Shown here piece after piece: positions 36,893 through 44,807 of a DNA stretch of 64,000 nt; positions within the stretch are counted from its first letter, which is position 1, and each line of letters starts with the position of its first letter. Location: contig JAFKJW010000198.1 in the NCBI GenBank assembly GCA_017305925.1, forward strand, positions 1 through 64,000, written 5' to 3'. The stretch comes from Hyphomicrobiales bacterium. GTDB lineage: Bacteria; Pseudomonadota; Alphaproteobacteria; Rhizobiales; Rhizobiaceae. The notes under the pieces are model-generated. The model was not told the DNA's origin. It saw only the letters and a program-made list of their open reading frames with translations, and did no database searches. The translations under genes and the position numbers were made by a program.

Positions 36893-38098
36893 TTACATCG
36901 ACTTCGGCAGGTAGCGCCAGCAAATCACCCCGCAGACGGCGCAGAACAGCCCGAGCGTGGCGAAGACAGCGCCGATGCCGAAGAAGGCGAGCACGATCGA
37001 ATAGACGAGCGGCGGCATCAGTTCCGAAAGATCGAGATAGGTGCGGTAGACTCCGGTCATCTCGGCGCGCTCGCGCGGTCTCACGGCGCGGAAGAAAGCC
37101 GTGGAGCCGATGGCGTCGAGCGCGATCGTGAAGACGGTGCAGGCGAGCAGGAAGACGGCGGCCAGGAGCGGCAGGCCTTCGCCGCAGGCCCCGGCGGCGA
37201 GCAGGCCGGCGGTCATGCCGGCGAAGGCCAGCGACATGACGCGGCGGGCACCGAAACGGCGGCCGATCCTGCCCCAGAAAAGCGCGCAGAACAGCATCGC
37301 GTTGCCCGCCGAGACCAGGAGGCCGCCGGCAAAGCTGCCCTGCCCCGACACCACCATGAGGATCGGCCCGTAGACGAAGAAGGTGCTCCAGAAGCACGAG
37401 CGCCCGAAGGCGATGAGCCAGGCCAGCCGCAGGCGCGGCTGGCTCAGGAAGCGCCCGACGCTCCTCAGGGGATTGACCTCCTGCTTCGCCTTGCCGCCAG
37501 CGCGGATCGCCGTGTTCTCGGAGAGGCGGTAGAACCAGAAAAGCGCCAAGAGCGCGATCGAGCAGACCGCCGAGGCCGCATAGGGCGCCGCCAGCCCCAG
37601 TCTCGTGTAAAGCGCCACGCCCGCGGCCGGGCCGATCGTCCAGCCCAGCGTCGACCACGCCATGCGCAGCGATTCCGACTGCATGAACTTGGTCTTGTGG
37701 ATGTGGTCCATGATGTAGAGGTTGAGCCCCAGCGCGAGCGCCCCTGCCCCGGCCGAGCGGCACAGTTGCCCGATGACCTGCCCCGTCAGCGTATGGGTGG
37801 CGAGCGCGGCCGCAGCGGCGATGAGCAGGGCCGCGCCCATCGAATAGACCCAGCGCCGCGCAAAGGTGCGAAGCAGCAGCGGCGTCGTCAGCGTGATCAG
37901 CAGCGCGAAGACCGAGACGCAGGTGTAGAGCAGCGATACCTTCTGCTCGCTGCGCAGCAGGTCATAGGCCTGGATCGGCACGACGGAGGAGAGGAGCGCG
38001 CGGGCGAAAGATTCGATGGCATAGAGGCTGGCGAACGTGCCGGCTCCCGGCGAGCCCAGGGCCGGAAGCCAGATCGGATGCTTCACTTGCGTGGCCAT
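36893..38098 (-). CDS. Major facilitator superfamily transporter
   Basis: A 401-residue protein with twelve predicted membrane segments; the central loop (~185-205) contains the charged stretch GGKAKQEVNPLRSVGRF. The start is taken at MATQVKHPIWLPALGSPGAG; the longer open frame upstream is arginine-rich and unlikely. Substrate unknown. It converges on the damaged pccB with a gap of 36 bases. Confidence 0.87.
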   Translation of the reverse strand: MATQVKHPIWLPALGSPGAGTFASLYAIESFARALLSSVVPIQAYDLLRSEQKVSLLYTCVSVFALLITLTTPLLLRTFARRWVYSMGAALLIAAAAALATHTLTGQVIGQLCRSAGAGALALGLNLYIMDHIHKTKFMQSESLRMAWSTLGWTIGPAAGVALYTRLGLAAPYAASAVCSIALLALFWFYRLSENTAIRAGGKAKQEVNPLRSVGRFLSQPRLRLAWLIAFGRSCFWSTFFVYGPILMVVSGQGSFAGGLLVSAGNAMLFCALFWGRIGRRFGARRVMSLAFAGMTAGLLAAGACGEGLPLLAAVFLLACTVFTIALDAIGSTAFFRAVRPRERAEMTGVYRTYLDLSELMPPLVYSIVLAFFGIGAVFATLGLFCAVCGVICWRYLPKSM

Positions 38099-38248
38099 GG
38101 CGCCCCCGAGGATTCGCCGCAGAGATTCGCTCCGGCACCTGCCAGACCGTTTGAGGGAAATCGACGCGCGGCGACGCAATCCGGTTGCCGGCCAGCGCTT
38201 TGGCGGCTCTGGACCAATGCGAACAGGGCTCCGGCAGGTCTCGCGCGA

Positions 38249-39076
38249 TCAATCCCAGCCGCGGCCGGGCGGGAATTCCTGATCCACGAGCCGTTCGCCC
38301 CTGCGCGTCAGCGCGGATATCGCGTCCATCTCGGCTTGCGAGAGCTCGAAGTCGAATATGTCCAGATTCTCCGCCAGCCGCTCCCTCCGGCTGGTGCGGG
38401 GAATGGCGACGACGCCCGGCTGCTGCATGTGCCAGCGCAGCACCACCTGTCCCGGCGTCTTGCCGGTCCGCCTGGCGGCCGCCGTGACGGCCGGCTCGTC
38501 GAGCAGGGCGCCACGATAGAGCGGGCAATAGGACACGAAAGCCATGCCTTGGCGGCGGCAGGCCGCCAGCAGCTTCGACTGGTCGAGATAGGGGTGATAC
38601 TCCGCCTGCTCGGCGACCAGCGGCGCCTCCGAGAGGCCCACCGCCTCGTCGAGCAGCCAGGTCGGGAAGTTCGACACGCCGATGTGGCGCGCGTAGCCCT
38701 TCCGCCGGGCATCGTTCAATGCCTCGATCGAGCCGGCGAGCGGGACGGAGAAATTCGGCCAGTGGATCAGCAGCAAGTCGACCTGGTCGACCCCGAGCCG
38801 CCTGAGGCTTTGCTCCGCCGATCGCTGGAGGTCGCCGGGCGCGATATCGGAGCGCCAGACCTTGGTGGTGAGGAAGACGTCCTCGCGCGCGACGGACGAA
38901 GCCTTCAGCCCGCGGCCGACATCCGTCTCGTTGCCGTACATGGCCGCGGTGTCGATATGACGGTATCCGATATTCAATGCGTGCGCGACGAGATCCGAGC
39001 AGGCGCTTCCCGTCAGTTCATAGGTGCCGAGCCCGAGGGCCGGAATGCTGGCGCCGCCGGCGACAACCTCATGCAT
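38249..39076 (-). CDS. Aldo/keto reductase (AKR5-like)
   Basis: A 275-residue TIM-barrel oxidoreductase. The catalytic tetrad is visible: aspartate and tyrosine in YRHIDTAAMYGNE, lysine in VFLTTKVW, and histidine in LLIHWPNF. The NADPH-binding tail motif is VAIPRTSRRERLAENLDIF. It resembles 2,5-diketo-gluconate reductases. The ATG at 39076 begins the family-like region. Confidence 0.92.
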   Translation of the reverse strand: MHEVVAGGASIPALGLGTYELTGSACSDLVAHALNIGYRHIDTAAMYGNETDVGRGLKASSVAREDVFLTTKVWRSDIAPGDLQRSAEQSLRRLGVDQVDLLLIHWPNFSVPLAGSIEALNDARRKGYARHIGVSNFPTWLLDEAVGLSEAPLVAEQAEYHPYLDQSKLLAACRRQGMAFVSYCPLYRGALLDEPAVTAAARRTGKTPGQVVLRWHMQQPGVVAIPRTSRRERLAENLDIFDFELSQAEMDAISALTRRGERLVDQEFPPGRGWD

Positions 39077-39165
39077 ATGTCTTTCCCCTGCCTGTGCGCC
39101 GTCCGCGTTGACGAACCGCCCTTCCGGCGGCATGTCAACAGATCACCGCAACGAGACGCCGGTCA

Positions 39166-40143
39166 ATGCCCGATATCTCCGCCAGATCCGCACGCATCGA
39201 TGCGCTCGACATCGCGCGCGGCGCCGCGCTGCTGGCCATGGCGAGCTACCATTTCACATGGGACCTCGAATTCTTCGGCTATGTCGAGGCGGGCACGACG
39301 AGCCATGGCGCGTGGAAGTTCTATGCGCGCTGCATCGCCTCCAGCTTCCTGATCATGGTCGGCGTCGGGTTGTTTCTCGCCCACGGGCGCGGCATCCGCT
39401 GGCCCGCCTTCTGGAAGCGCTTCGCCATGATCGCCGGCGCAGCCGCCGCGATCTCGGCGGCGACATGGTTCGCCACGCCCGACGCTTTCATCTTCTTCGG
39501 CATCCTCCACGAGATCGCGCTCGGAAGCCTGCTGGGGCTGGCTTTCCTGCGGCTGCCCGCGCTGCCGGTTCTGGCCGCCGCCGCCGCGGTGGTGGCCGCG
39601 CCCTGGTTCCTAAGGGCCGCGGCGTTCGACAATCCGCTGCTCTGGTGGCTCGGGCTCGCGCCCGCCGATCCGCGGTCCAACGATTATGTGCCGCTGTTTC
39701 CCTGGTTCGGCGCCATCCTTGCCGGCATTGCGCTGGCGCGGCTTGCCCGCCGGTACGGGCTCGCGGAATGGCTTGCCGGGCTGAAAGCCGGCGCATGGGC
39801 GCGGCCGTTTCGCTGGGCGGGCCGTCACAGCCTCGTCTTCTATCTCGTCCATCAGCCCGTCCTGATCGCCTGCGTCTGGCTTTTCGCGCAAGTCTGGCCA
39901 GCCCCGCCGGCGGACCGCGCCGGCGCGTTCATCGACGCCTGCGAGGCGCAATGCGCCAACCAGCGCGAAGCCGGTTTCTGCCGGCCCTATTGCGGCTGCA
40001 TGCTGGGCAAGCTCGAAACAGAGGAACTGCTCGGCCGGCTTTCCTCCGGAGCGGCCCGAAACGCGCTGCATGACAAGCTCGACGCTCTGGCGCTAGAGTG
40101 CGAGGCGCAGATCGACGATGGGCCGGAGACGCCTTCCCCGTGA
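39166..40143 (+). CDS. DUF1624 membrane protein (heparan-alpha-glucosaminide acetyltransferase-like)
   Basis: A 325-residue protein. It begins with RIDALDIARGAALLAMASYH and FTWDLEFFGY, the DUF1624 signature with its conserved histidine, followed by about seven membrane segments. The C-terminus (~250-325) is a soluble, cysteine-containing extension with C-x3-C (CEAQC) and CRPYCGCM. The extension looks like a small disulfide- or metal-stabilised domain. Its stop overlaps the start of the following gene (GTGA). Confidence 0.85.
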   Translation: MPDISARSARIDALDIARGAALLAMASYHFTWDLEFFGYVEAGTTSHGAWKFYARCIASSFLIMVGVGLFLAHGRGIRWPAFWKRFAMIAGAAAAISAATWFATPDAFIFFGILHEIALGSLLGLAFLRLPALPVLAAAAAVVAAPWFLRAAAFDNPLLWWLGLAPADPRSNDYVPLFPWFGAILAGIALARLARRYGLAEWLAGLKAGAWARPFRWAGRHSLVFYLVHQPVLIACVWLFAQVWPAPPADRAGAFIDACEAQCANQREAGFCRPYCGCMLGKLETEELLGRLSSGAARNALHDKLDALALECEAQIDDGPETPSP

Positions 40144-40616
40144 ATGATATCGCCACGCGACCCTCGCAATTTCCCTGGCCGCCGCTGATCTTCGTCGGTG
40201 CGACGGCCGCGAGCATTCTTCTCCAGTTGCTTTACGAGCCGCCATGGATAGGCCAGCCCGTCTCCGACATCCTGTTCGCCGTGGGCTGGCTGCTCGTGCT
40301 GGCATGGGCGGCGCTGCTGGCCTCCGCCCTGCGCGCCATGAAGACGGGCAAGACGACCGTGCACCCGACGAAGGCGGCGACTCATCTGGTGACGTCCGGC
40401 GCCTTCGCGCTGAGCCGCAATCCCATCTATCTCGGCAACACGCTCGTGTTGATCGGGATCGGTCTTATCGCCGGGATGGCCTGGTTCCCGGTGATGGCGC
40501 TGGTGGCGGCGTTCCTGACCCAGAAACTCGCCATCGAACCGGAGGAGCAGCATCTGGCGGCCCGCTTCGGCAAGAAGTACCGGGACTACGCCAAACGCGT
40601 CCGCCGCTGGATATAG
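40140..40616 (+). CDS. Isoprenylcysteine carboxyl methyltransferase-like membrane protein
   Basis: A 158-residue protein with about four membrane segments and the ICMT/PEMT C-terminal motif: LVTSGAFALSRNPIYLGNTL, then EPEEQHLAARFGKKYRDYAK, the S-adenosylmethionine- and substrate-binding region. GTG start (40140) overlaps the stop of the DUF1624 gene. Bacterial members methylate unknown lipid or small-molecule acceptors. Confidence 0.88.
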   Translation: MNDIATRPSQFPWPPLIFVGATAASILLQLLYEPPWIGQPVSDILFAVGWLLVLAWAALLASALRAMKTGKTTVHPTKAATHLVTSGAFALSRNPIYLGNTLVLIGIGLIAGMAWFPVMALVAAFLTQKLAIEPEEQHLAARFGKKYRDYAKRVRRWI

Positions 40617-40650
40617 CGCTTCAGGATATTAGCACATCCCTTTGAAAGGA

Positions 40651-41037
40651 CTACGTGTTGACGCCGAGCTCGGCAAGGCGCTCGACGCAGGACTCCTCGG
40701 CTTGGTCGAGCTCGCCCAGCGTCTCCTCGATATCCCGCCGCTTCTGGCGCAGCTCCTCGCGCTTTTCCTCGATGCGCCTGATCATCAGCTTGAGCTGGCC
40801 GACCTCTCCGGGCGGCTCCTTGTATATATGGATGATCTCGCGGATCTCGTTGATCGAGAAGCCCAGCCGCTTGCCGCGCAGGATCTGCTTGATCAGATGC
40901 CTGTCGGAGGGGCGGAAAAGGCGGGTCCTGCCCCGCCGGAGCGGATGGACGAGGCCCTCGTCCTCATAAAAGCGCAATGTGCGGGTCGAGATGTCGAACT
41001 CCCGCGTCAGCTCGGTGATCGAATAATAGTCGCGCAT
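40651..41037 (-). CDS. MerR-family transcriptional regulator (LiuR-like)
   Basis: A 128-residue MerR regulator: winged helix-turn-helix (YYSITELTREFDISTRTLRF, EDEGLVHPLRRGRTRLF) and a long C-terminal coiled coil (~80-120) with LKLMIRRIEEKREELRQKRR. No metal-binding cysteine cluster is present. The sequence style is that of the LiuR regulators of leucine and fatty-acid degradation, but no such genes are adjacent. A TTTACGTAAA palindrome lies 38 bases upstream of its start. Confidence 0.85.
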   Translation of the reverse strand: MRDYYSITELTREFDISTRTLRFYEDEGLVHPLRRGRTRLFRPSDRHLIKQILRGKRLGFSINEIREIIHIYKEPPGEVGQLKLMIRRIEEKREELRQKRRDIEETLGELDQAEESCVERLAELGVNT

Positions 41038-41074
41038 GAAGCCTTCATCGATGGACGCGCAGCTTCTCACGACA

Positions 41075-41091
41075 TTTACGTAAAAGTCAAT
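41075..41091 (-). promoter_or_regulatory. Candidate operator/promoter of the MerR gene (TTTACGTAAA)
   Basis: TTTACGTAAA at 41075-41084 is a perfect 10-base palindrome. On the minus strand it reads TTGACTTTTACGTAAA, so a -35-like TTGAC abuts the dyad. MerR-family activators bind dyads between promoter elements, and LiuR-type regulators recognise similar TACGT sequences as far as I recall. Autoregulation is the simplest reading. Confidence 0.45.
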
Positions 41092-41232
41092 TGCAGTGCG
41101 CTTGCCTCACAGCAATCGTTTGAAAGGCATCGCGCCTACATTGTCCCTCTGGCCTGCCGGAGGATACCCGGCAGGGCAGAGAAAGGGGCTCGGCCTTCGA
41201 TACCCTTTCAAGCGATCGCCCTGCGTCTCCCC

Positions 41233-42618
41233 TCACCAGAGACCGAACCACCATGTGGCGAGGCCGAGAAACGAGAAGAAGCCGACGATGTCCGTGACGG
41301 CGGTCACGAAGACGGCCGAAGCCACCGCCGGATCGGCGCCGAACCGGTCGAGCACCAGCGGGATGACGATGCCGCCCAGCGCCGCGGCGAACATGTTGAT
41401 GATCATCGCGCATGCGATCACGCCGCCGATATTGGGGTCATTGAACCACAACCACGCGACGAGGCCGATCAGCATGGCGAACACGATGCCGTTGATGAAG
41501 CCGACGCCCATCTCGCGGCGGATGATGCGGCCGGCATTGTAGATGTCGAGATCCTTGGTCGCCAAGGCGCGCACCGTCACCGTCATCGTCTGCGAGGCGG
41601 CATTGCCGCCCATGCCGGCGACGATCGGCATCAGCACGGCAAGCGCGACGATCTTCTCGATCGTGTGATCGAAGAGCCCGATGACCGAGGCGGCGACGAA
41701 GGCCGTGACCAGATTGACCAGGAGCCACGGAACCCTGAGGCGCGAGGTGGTGAGCACGCGGTCGGACAGTTCCTCGTCGCCGACGCCGCCCATGCGCATC
41801 AGGTCCACGTCGTCGATCGTCAGCACGCCGACCAGCCGGTCGTTCTCGTCGACCACGGCGGCCGACAGGAGGTCGTACTGCTCGAACTCGCGCGCCGCCT
41901 CCTCCTGGTCCATGGTGGCCGGGATGGCATGGCGCGTCTCGTGCATGATGTCGGCAATCTTCACCCCGCGCTTGCCGCGCAGGATCTGGTCGAGATCGAT
42001 CGCGCCGAGAAGCTTGAAGGTCGGATCGATGACGAAGACCTGCGAGAAGCGGTCCGGCAGATCGTTGTCCTCGCGCAAATAGTCGATGGTCTGCCCGACG
42101 GTCCAGAACGGCGGGACGGCGACGAACTCGGTCTGCATGCGCCGCCCGGCGGTCTCCTCCGGGTAGTCGAGGGCGCGGCGCAGCCGTATGCGCTCGGTGA
42201 AGGGCAGCTTGGCCAGGATCTCGTCCCGGTCCTCCTGGTCGAGATCCTCCAGGATGTAGACGGCGTCGTCCGAATCGAGCTCCTGCACCGCCTGCGCGAT
42301 CTGCTCGTTGGGCAGGGCGTCGATGATGTCCTCGCGGATCGCATCGTCGACCTCGGTGAGCGCGGAGAAGTCGAATTCCTTGCCGAGCAGCTCGACCAAA
42401 GCGAGGCGCTGCTCGGGCATAAGCGCTTCCAGCAGGTCACCGAGCTCGGACTGGTGCAACTGCTCGACATCGTGCTTCAGCGTGAGCGTGTCGCGGTCGG
42501 CGATCGCCGCGCCGACATGCGTCAGGAACGCCGGCGCGATGCTGCCGTCATCGCCATAGATGTCGGGGTGAGCCGCATCCGGGCGCGGGGCCGTGATGTC
42601 CTCGTGCGTGCCTTCCAC
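41233..42618 (-). CDS. mgtE: Magnesium transporter MgtE
   Basis: A 461-residue MgtE. It has an N-terminal superhelical domain (~40-140, with LHQSELGDLLEALMPEQR), a pair of CBS domains (~145-270) that sense cytosolic magnesium, and five C-terminal membrane segments with GMGGNAASQTMTVTVRALA, the conserved pore region. No structured leader (M-box) is recognisable upstream; the region instead holds a dispersed repeat. Last chromosomal gene before the prophage. Confidence 0.94.
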   Translation of the reverse strand: MEGTHEDITAPRPDAAHPDIYGDDGSIAPAFLTHVGAAIADRDTLTLKHDVEQLHQSELGDLLEALMPEQRLALVELLGKEFDFSALTEVDDAIREDIIDALPNEQIAQAVQELDSDDAVYILEDLDQEDRDEILAKLPFTERIRLRRALDYPEETAGRRMQTEFVAVPPFWTVGQTIDYLREDNDLPDRFSQVFVIDPTFKLLGAIDLDQILRGKRGVKIADIMHETRHAIPATMDQEEAAREFEQYDLLSAAVVDENDRLVGVLTIDDVDLMRMGGVGDEELSDRVLTTSRLRVPWLLVNLVTAFVAASVIGLFDHTIEKIVALAVLMPIVAGMGGNAASQTMTVTVRALATKDLDIYNAGRIIRREMGVGFINGIVFAMLIGLVAWLWFNDPNIGGVIACAMIINMFAAALGGIVIPLVLDRFGADPAVASAVFVTAVTDIVGFFSFLGLATWWFGLW

Positions 42619-42636
42619 CGGCGCCTCTCCGATCTC

Positions 42637-42732
42637 AAAGCGTGTCGCGACCTTTCAGATTCGCTCTTCCCGCTTTAAGCCCTTGCTTCGTCGCATGCCG
42701 TTGTCCCGAAACCGGTTCGGCGGCATGTTTCA
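42637..42732. repeat. Rhizobial intergenic repeat with hairpin
   Basis: Starting at AAGCGTGTCGCGACCTTTCAG, this stretch matches from memory a dispersed intergenic repeat common in Mesorhizobium and relatives. Its core is a hairpin: GCATGCCG (42693-42700) pairs with CGGCATGT (42721-42728), and the loop itself holds the near-palindrome GAAACCGGTTC. It lies immediately upstream of mgtE. Such elements are often found many times per genome. Confidence 0.5.
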
Positions 42733-43032
42733 GGGTCCACTCAGGCCTGCAACGTGCGGCGCCCTCCTTGGTTCGCCTCCCACGGCTCAGGATCTGGCGA
42801 CATGCCGCCATCCGGACCCGGCTTCCCGGCCCAGCGGAGGCATGCTCTCGTTTTGATTAGCCTGCACGATCCTGAAAGACAAAGCGATTTGCAGGCGGCC
42901 TCGAGGGCATTCCCGGTCTTGCAAGCGTCATGCGCCGCAGCCGCCGCGCAAACACAGCGGCGCCAAGACGATCTCTGAAGGAAGATGGTGCGGTCGAGAA
43001 GATACGCAAAATCGCTGCAGCGCGCAGATTTC
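42733..43032. other. Gene-free chromosome/prophage junction
   Basis: Part of the 567-base gap between mgtE and the first prophage-side gene. Short open frames exist on both strands but none has codon-like or family-like content or a ribosome-binding site. No tRNA cloverleaf was found. The attachment site of the prophage may lie here, but its partner is outside the window. Confidence 0.4.
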
Positions 43033-43118
43033 TGGGCTCAAGATGTCCCACTCAGCCCATCTCGATGGTGTTATGAACCAAGGGGATAGGAGACAGGTGT
43101 CCCACGCGTTTATCCCCT
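43033..43118. repeat. Two successive hairpins sharing a TGTCCCAC loop
   Basis: Hairpin 1: TGGGCT (43033-43038) pairs with AGCCCA (43054-43059). Hairpin 2: AGGGGATA (43081-43088) pairs with TATCCCCT (43111-43118). Each loop contains TGTCCCAC, at 43044-43051 and 43098-43105. A third TGTCCC follows at 43125. The arrangement could be a recombinase or regulator binding array at the prophage edge; no known element matched. Confidence 0.45.
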
Positions 43119-43185
43119 CAAAATTGTCCCCTGGAATCGGAAACTGTGGAGAAACGCAGTCCTCAAGCGTGACACGTCGGGGTGT

Positions 43186-43614
43186 CTATAGCCCCTTCGC
43201 TTTCGCATAGTCGTTGGCGCTGGGTCGCTGCGCGACGCCGGCCATCAGCTCGGTGAACTTCCGCTCGATGAATTCGATCGCCTCGTCCCGGGTGTCGACG
43301 ATCATCGATCCGCCGCCCATCCGGCTGGTCTCGCGATTGTGGCCGCTCGGGAAGGCGCCCCACAGGCCCGCCGACGTGCCCGCACCCATGACGTAGATGC
43401 GGCCTGCGTTCTGGCCCTCGAATCTGGCGGCAAAATCCTTCGGCCGAGTCTCGCCGCCAATGGTCGTCCTGCCCCATTCCAGGTGGACGCGGCCGCCACG
43501 GGCTAGGACCTCCCTGAAGGCCGCCGCAACCGACACGAACGGCCCGAGTGTCTCATCCTCGTCGACGACGAGATAGCCGCGGCCTTCCCTCTTCACTTCC
43601 ATGCGTTTCGACAT
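43186..43614 (-). CDS. Hypothetical protein at the prophage edge
   Basis: A 142-residue protein (MSKRMEVKREGRGYLVVDED start) with an N-terminal beta-rich part and GRIYVMGAGTSAGLWGAFPS in the middle, then an acidic helix with EAIEFIERKFTELM. No domain recognised. It lies beyond a terminator that closes the lysis module, so it is transcribed separately. It may be a phage accessory gene or the first host gene; sequence alone does not decide. Confidence 0.6.
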   Translation of the reverse strand: MSKRMEVKREGRGYLVVDEDETLGPFVSVAAAFREVLARGGRVHLEWGRTTIGGETRPKDFAARFEGQNAGRIYVMGAGTSAGLWGAFPSGHNRETSRMGGGSMIVDTRDEAIEFIERKFTELMAGVAQRPSANDYAKAKGL

Positions 43615-43645
43615 GGCGAAAGAATAGGGTGCCTTCAGACGAACG

Positions 43646-43675
43646 AAAAGCCCGCCCCGGCGAACCGGAGCGGGC
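43646..43675 (-). terminator. Intrinsic terminator after the lysis module
   Basis: Read on the minus strand: GCCCGCTCCGG, loop TTCG, CCGGGGCGGGC, then TTTT. The stem has 11 pairs, one of them G-U, with a stable UUCG-type loop. It lies about 110-140 bases after the DUF1515-like gene, the last gene of the lysis block. Confidence 0.75.
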
Positions 43676-43781
43676 CGTTGCCTAAGATGCGGCCGTAAGG
43701 TCCGCCGCGCGATCACGCTACCATGGGAGCGGGCGGGCGCCTCGGCCAGGGCTGATCATGTAGAGTGCCAGACGGACGACT

Positions 43782-44153
43782 TCACGGCGGCGGCCGACCC
43801 GTCATCGCATACCAGTATCCGGCCGCGCCGGCGGCCGCTGCCAGAAGCGCTTTGCCGACACCCCACATCATCTGTCCCAGCCTGCCGGCGAACATCACGC
43901 GATCTCTGACGCGCTCCAGCTCGGCCGTGGTAGGCCGGATGCCGTCAACCGACTTTTCGAGCCCATCGAGCCGGTGCTTGATACCGAGGATTTCAAGCCG
44001 CATCGCCTCGGCCGCCTCATAGCCGCGGCGCCGGCTTTCGGCGGCCTCATGGCCCTGCTGAGTGAGCACGGCCAGCGATGCGACCATAGCCTTGATCTGT
44101 TCTTCAAGGCGCACTTGCCGTTCGGCCATGGATTCGCGGGTCATTTCCAGCAC
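43782..44153 (-). CDS. Small phage membrane protein with coiled coil (DUF1515-like)
   Basis: A 123-residue protein: an N-terminal helical coiled coil (MAERQVRLEEQIKAMVASLA through KHRLDGLEKSVDGI) and a single C-terminal membrane segment (VGKALLAAAAGAAGYWYAM). It resembles rhizobial prophage proteins labelled DUF1515. Its start overlaps the end of Rz1 by 13 bases. Membrane topology and position suggest a lysis-related role, perhaps holin or antiholin, but this is a guess. Confidence 0.6.
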   Translation of the reverse strand: MLEMTRESMAERQVRLEEQIKAMVASLAVLTQQGHEAAESRRRGYEAAEAMRLEILGIKHRLDGLEKSVDGIRPTTAELERVRDRVMFAGRLGQMMWGVGKALLAAAAGAAGYWYAMTGRPPP

Positions 44154-44338
44154 CCCCGTGCTCGGCCGAAGCGATCGGTGGCGACGAGGTAGCGGGAGAT
44201 CGTCTCCTCACGCTGCACGAGGCTCACGGGATCATTCGCCTTCGGCGGCTGTCGCCAGCCGGCGCAATTGCTCGCACTGGTCTGGCAGCCCGCCAAGGTC
44301 AAGGCAGATGCGATAGCGATCCATGCCGTCCACTTCAT
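44141..44338 (-). CDS. Rz1-like outer-membrane spanin lipoprotein
   Basis: A 65-residue protein with a lipoprotein signal (MKWTAWIAIASALTLAGC; lipobox LAGC, C18) and a short mature part with a proline pair (WRQPPKAND). It overlaps the Rz-like gene by 107 bases in a different frame, the typical nested arrangement of two-component spanins. Spanins fuse the inner and outer membranes at the last step of lysis. Confidence 0.75.
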   Translation of the reverse strand: MKWTAWIAIASALTLAGCQTSASNCAGWRQPPKANDPVSLVQREETISRYLVATDRFGRARGCWK

Positions 44339-44507
44339 GGTCGATCCCTTCCCGTTTCACGAATGCGGCGACATCGGCCTCCAGTCGTTCCACAGCGGCC
44401 TGTTGATGCCCGTCATGCCTGCCGATGAGATAGAGCGGCCCGGCGGCCAGCAGCACGCCAGCGACCGCGCCCGCCCCGAGCTTGAGCCAGTCGAGGAGTC
44501 CGAACAT
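44232..44507 (-). CDS. Rz-like inner-membrane spanin
   Basis: About 91 residues: one N-terminal membrane segment (LKLGAGAVAGVLLAAGPLYL) followed by a charged periplasmic helix (HQQAAVERLEADVAAFVKRE). It overlaps Rz1 downstream. The ATG at 44507 shares its A with the stop of the DUF6527 gene (TGATG) and has GGAG 9 bases upstream; an ATG at 44513 is possible. Confidence 0.72.
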   Translation of the reverse strand: MFGLLDWLKLGAGAVAGVLLAAGPLYLIGRHDGHQQAAVERLEADVAAFVKREGIDHEVDGMDRYRICLDLGGLPDQCEQLRRLATAAEGE

Positions 44508-44803
44508 CAGCATGATCTCCAGACGCCATCGGTCAGATAGCCATGCCAATGCGGCCCGCCATTCGTCTTGAGCGCTACCGATTCCCGGACCGTCGGTTTA
44601 TCGCGAGATCCGTTCCAGAAGGTCCAAGCGCCAGCGCCAGCCACCTTCACCGCGCCAATATCGCCGCACCCGCACGGACATTGGAAATGGAAACCCGAGG
44701 GCGAATTGCCCTCAGCGTCATAGAACTTGATGCTCCCGGCGGGAGCATCGATGATGCTGTCAACCCGTTGCGCCGCAACCGGATCGGTCTTGACCTCGCC
44801 CAT
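44507..44803 (-). CDS. DUF6527 family protein in the lysis module
   Basis: A 98-residue protein with three cysteines in FQCPCGCGDIG and the C-terminal GGPHWHGYLTDGVWRSC. The spacing of cysteines and histidines suggests a bound zinc. This is the DUF6527 family, seen beside phage endolysins. It sits between endolysin and spanin genes with almost no gaps, so it is probably expressed at lysis. Function unknown. Confidence 0.7.
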   Translation of the reverse strand: MGEVKTDPVAAQRVDSIIDAPAGSIKFYDAEGNSPSGFHFQCPCGCGDIGAVKVAGAGAWTFWNGSRDKPTVRESVALKTNGGPHWHGYLTDGVWRSC

Positions 44804-44807
44804 CGCC

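Noticed and set aside
40642..42678. 678-codon plus-strand frame opposite the MerR and mgtE genes
   Set aside because: Histidine/arginine/aspartate-rich shadow of mgtE.
42593..42978. Short plus-strand frames in the mgtE-prophage gap
   Set aside because: No ribosome-binding site, no protein-like composition, mutually overlapping; region better read as repeat and junction DNA.
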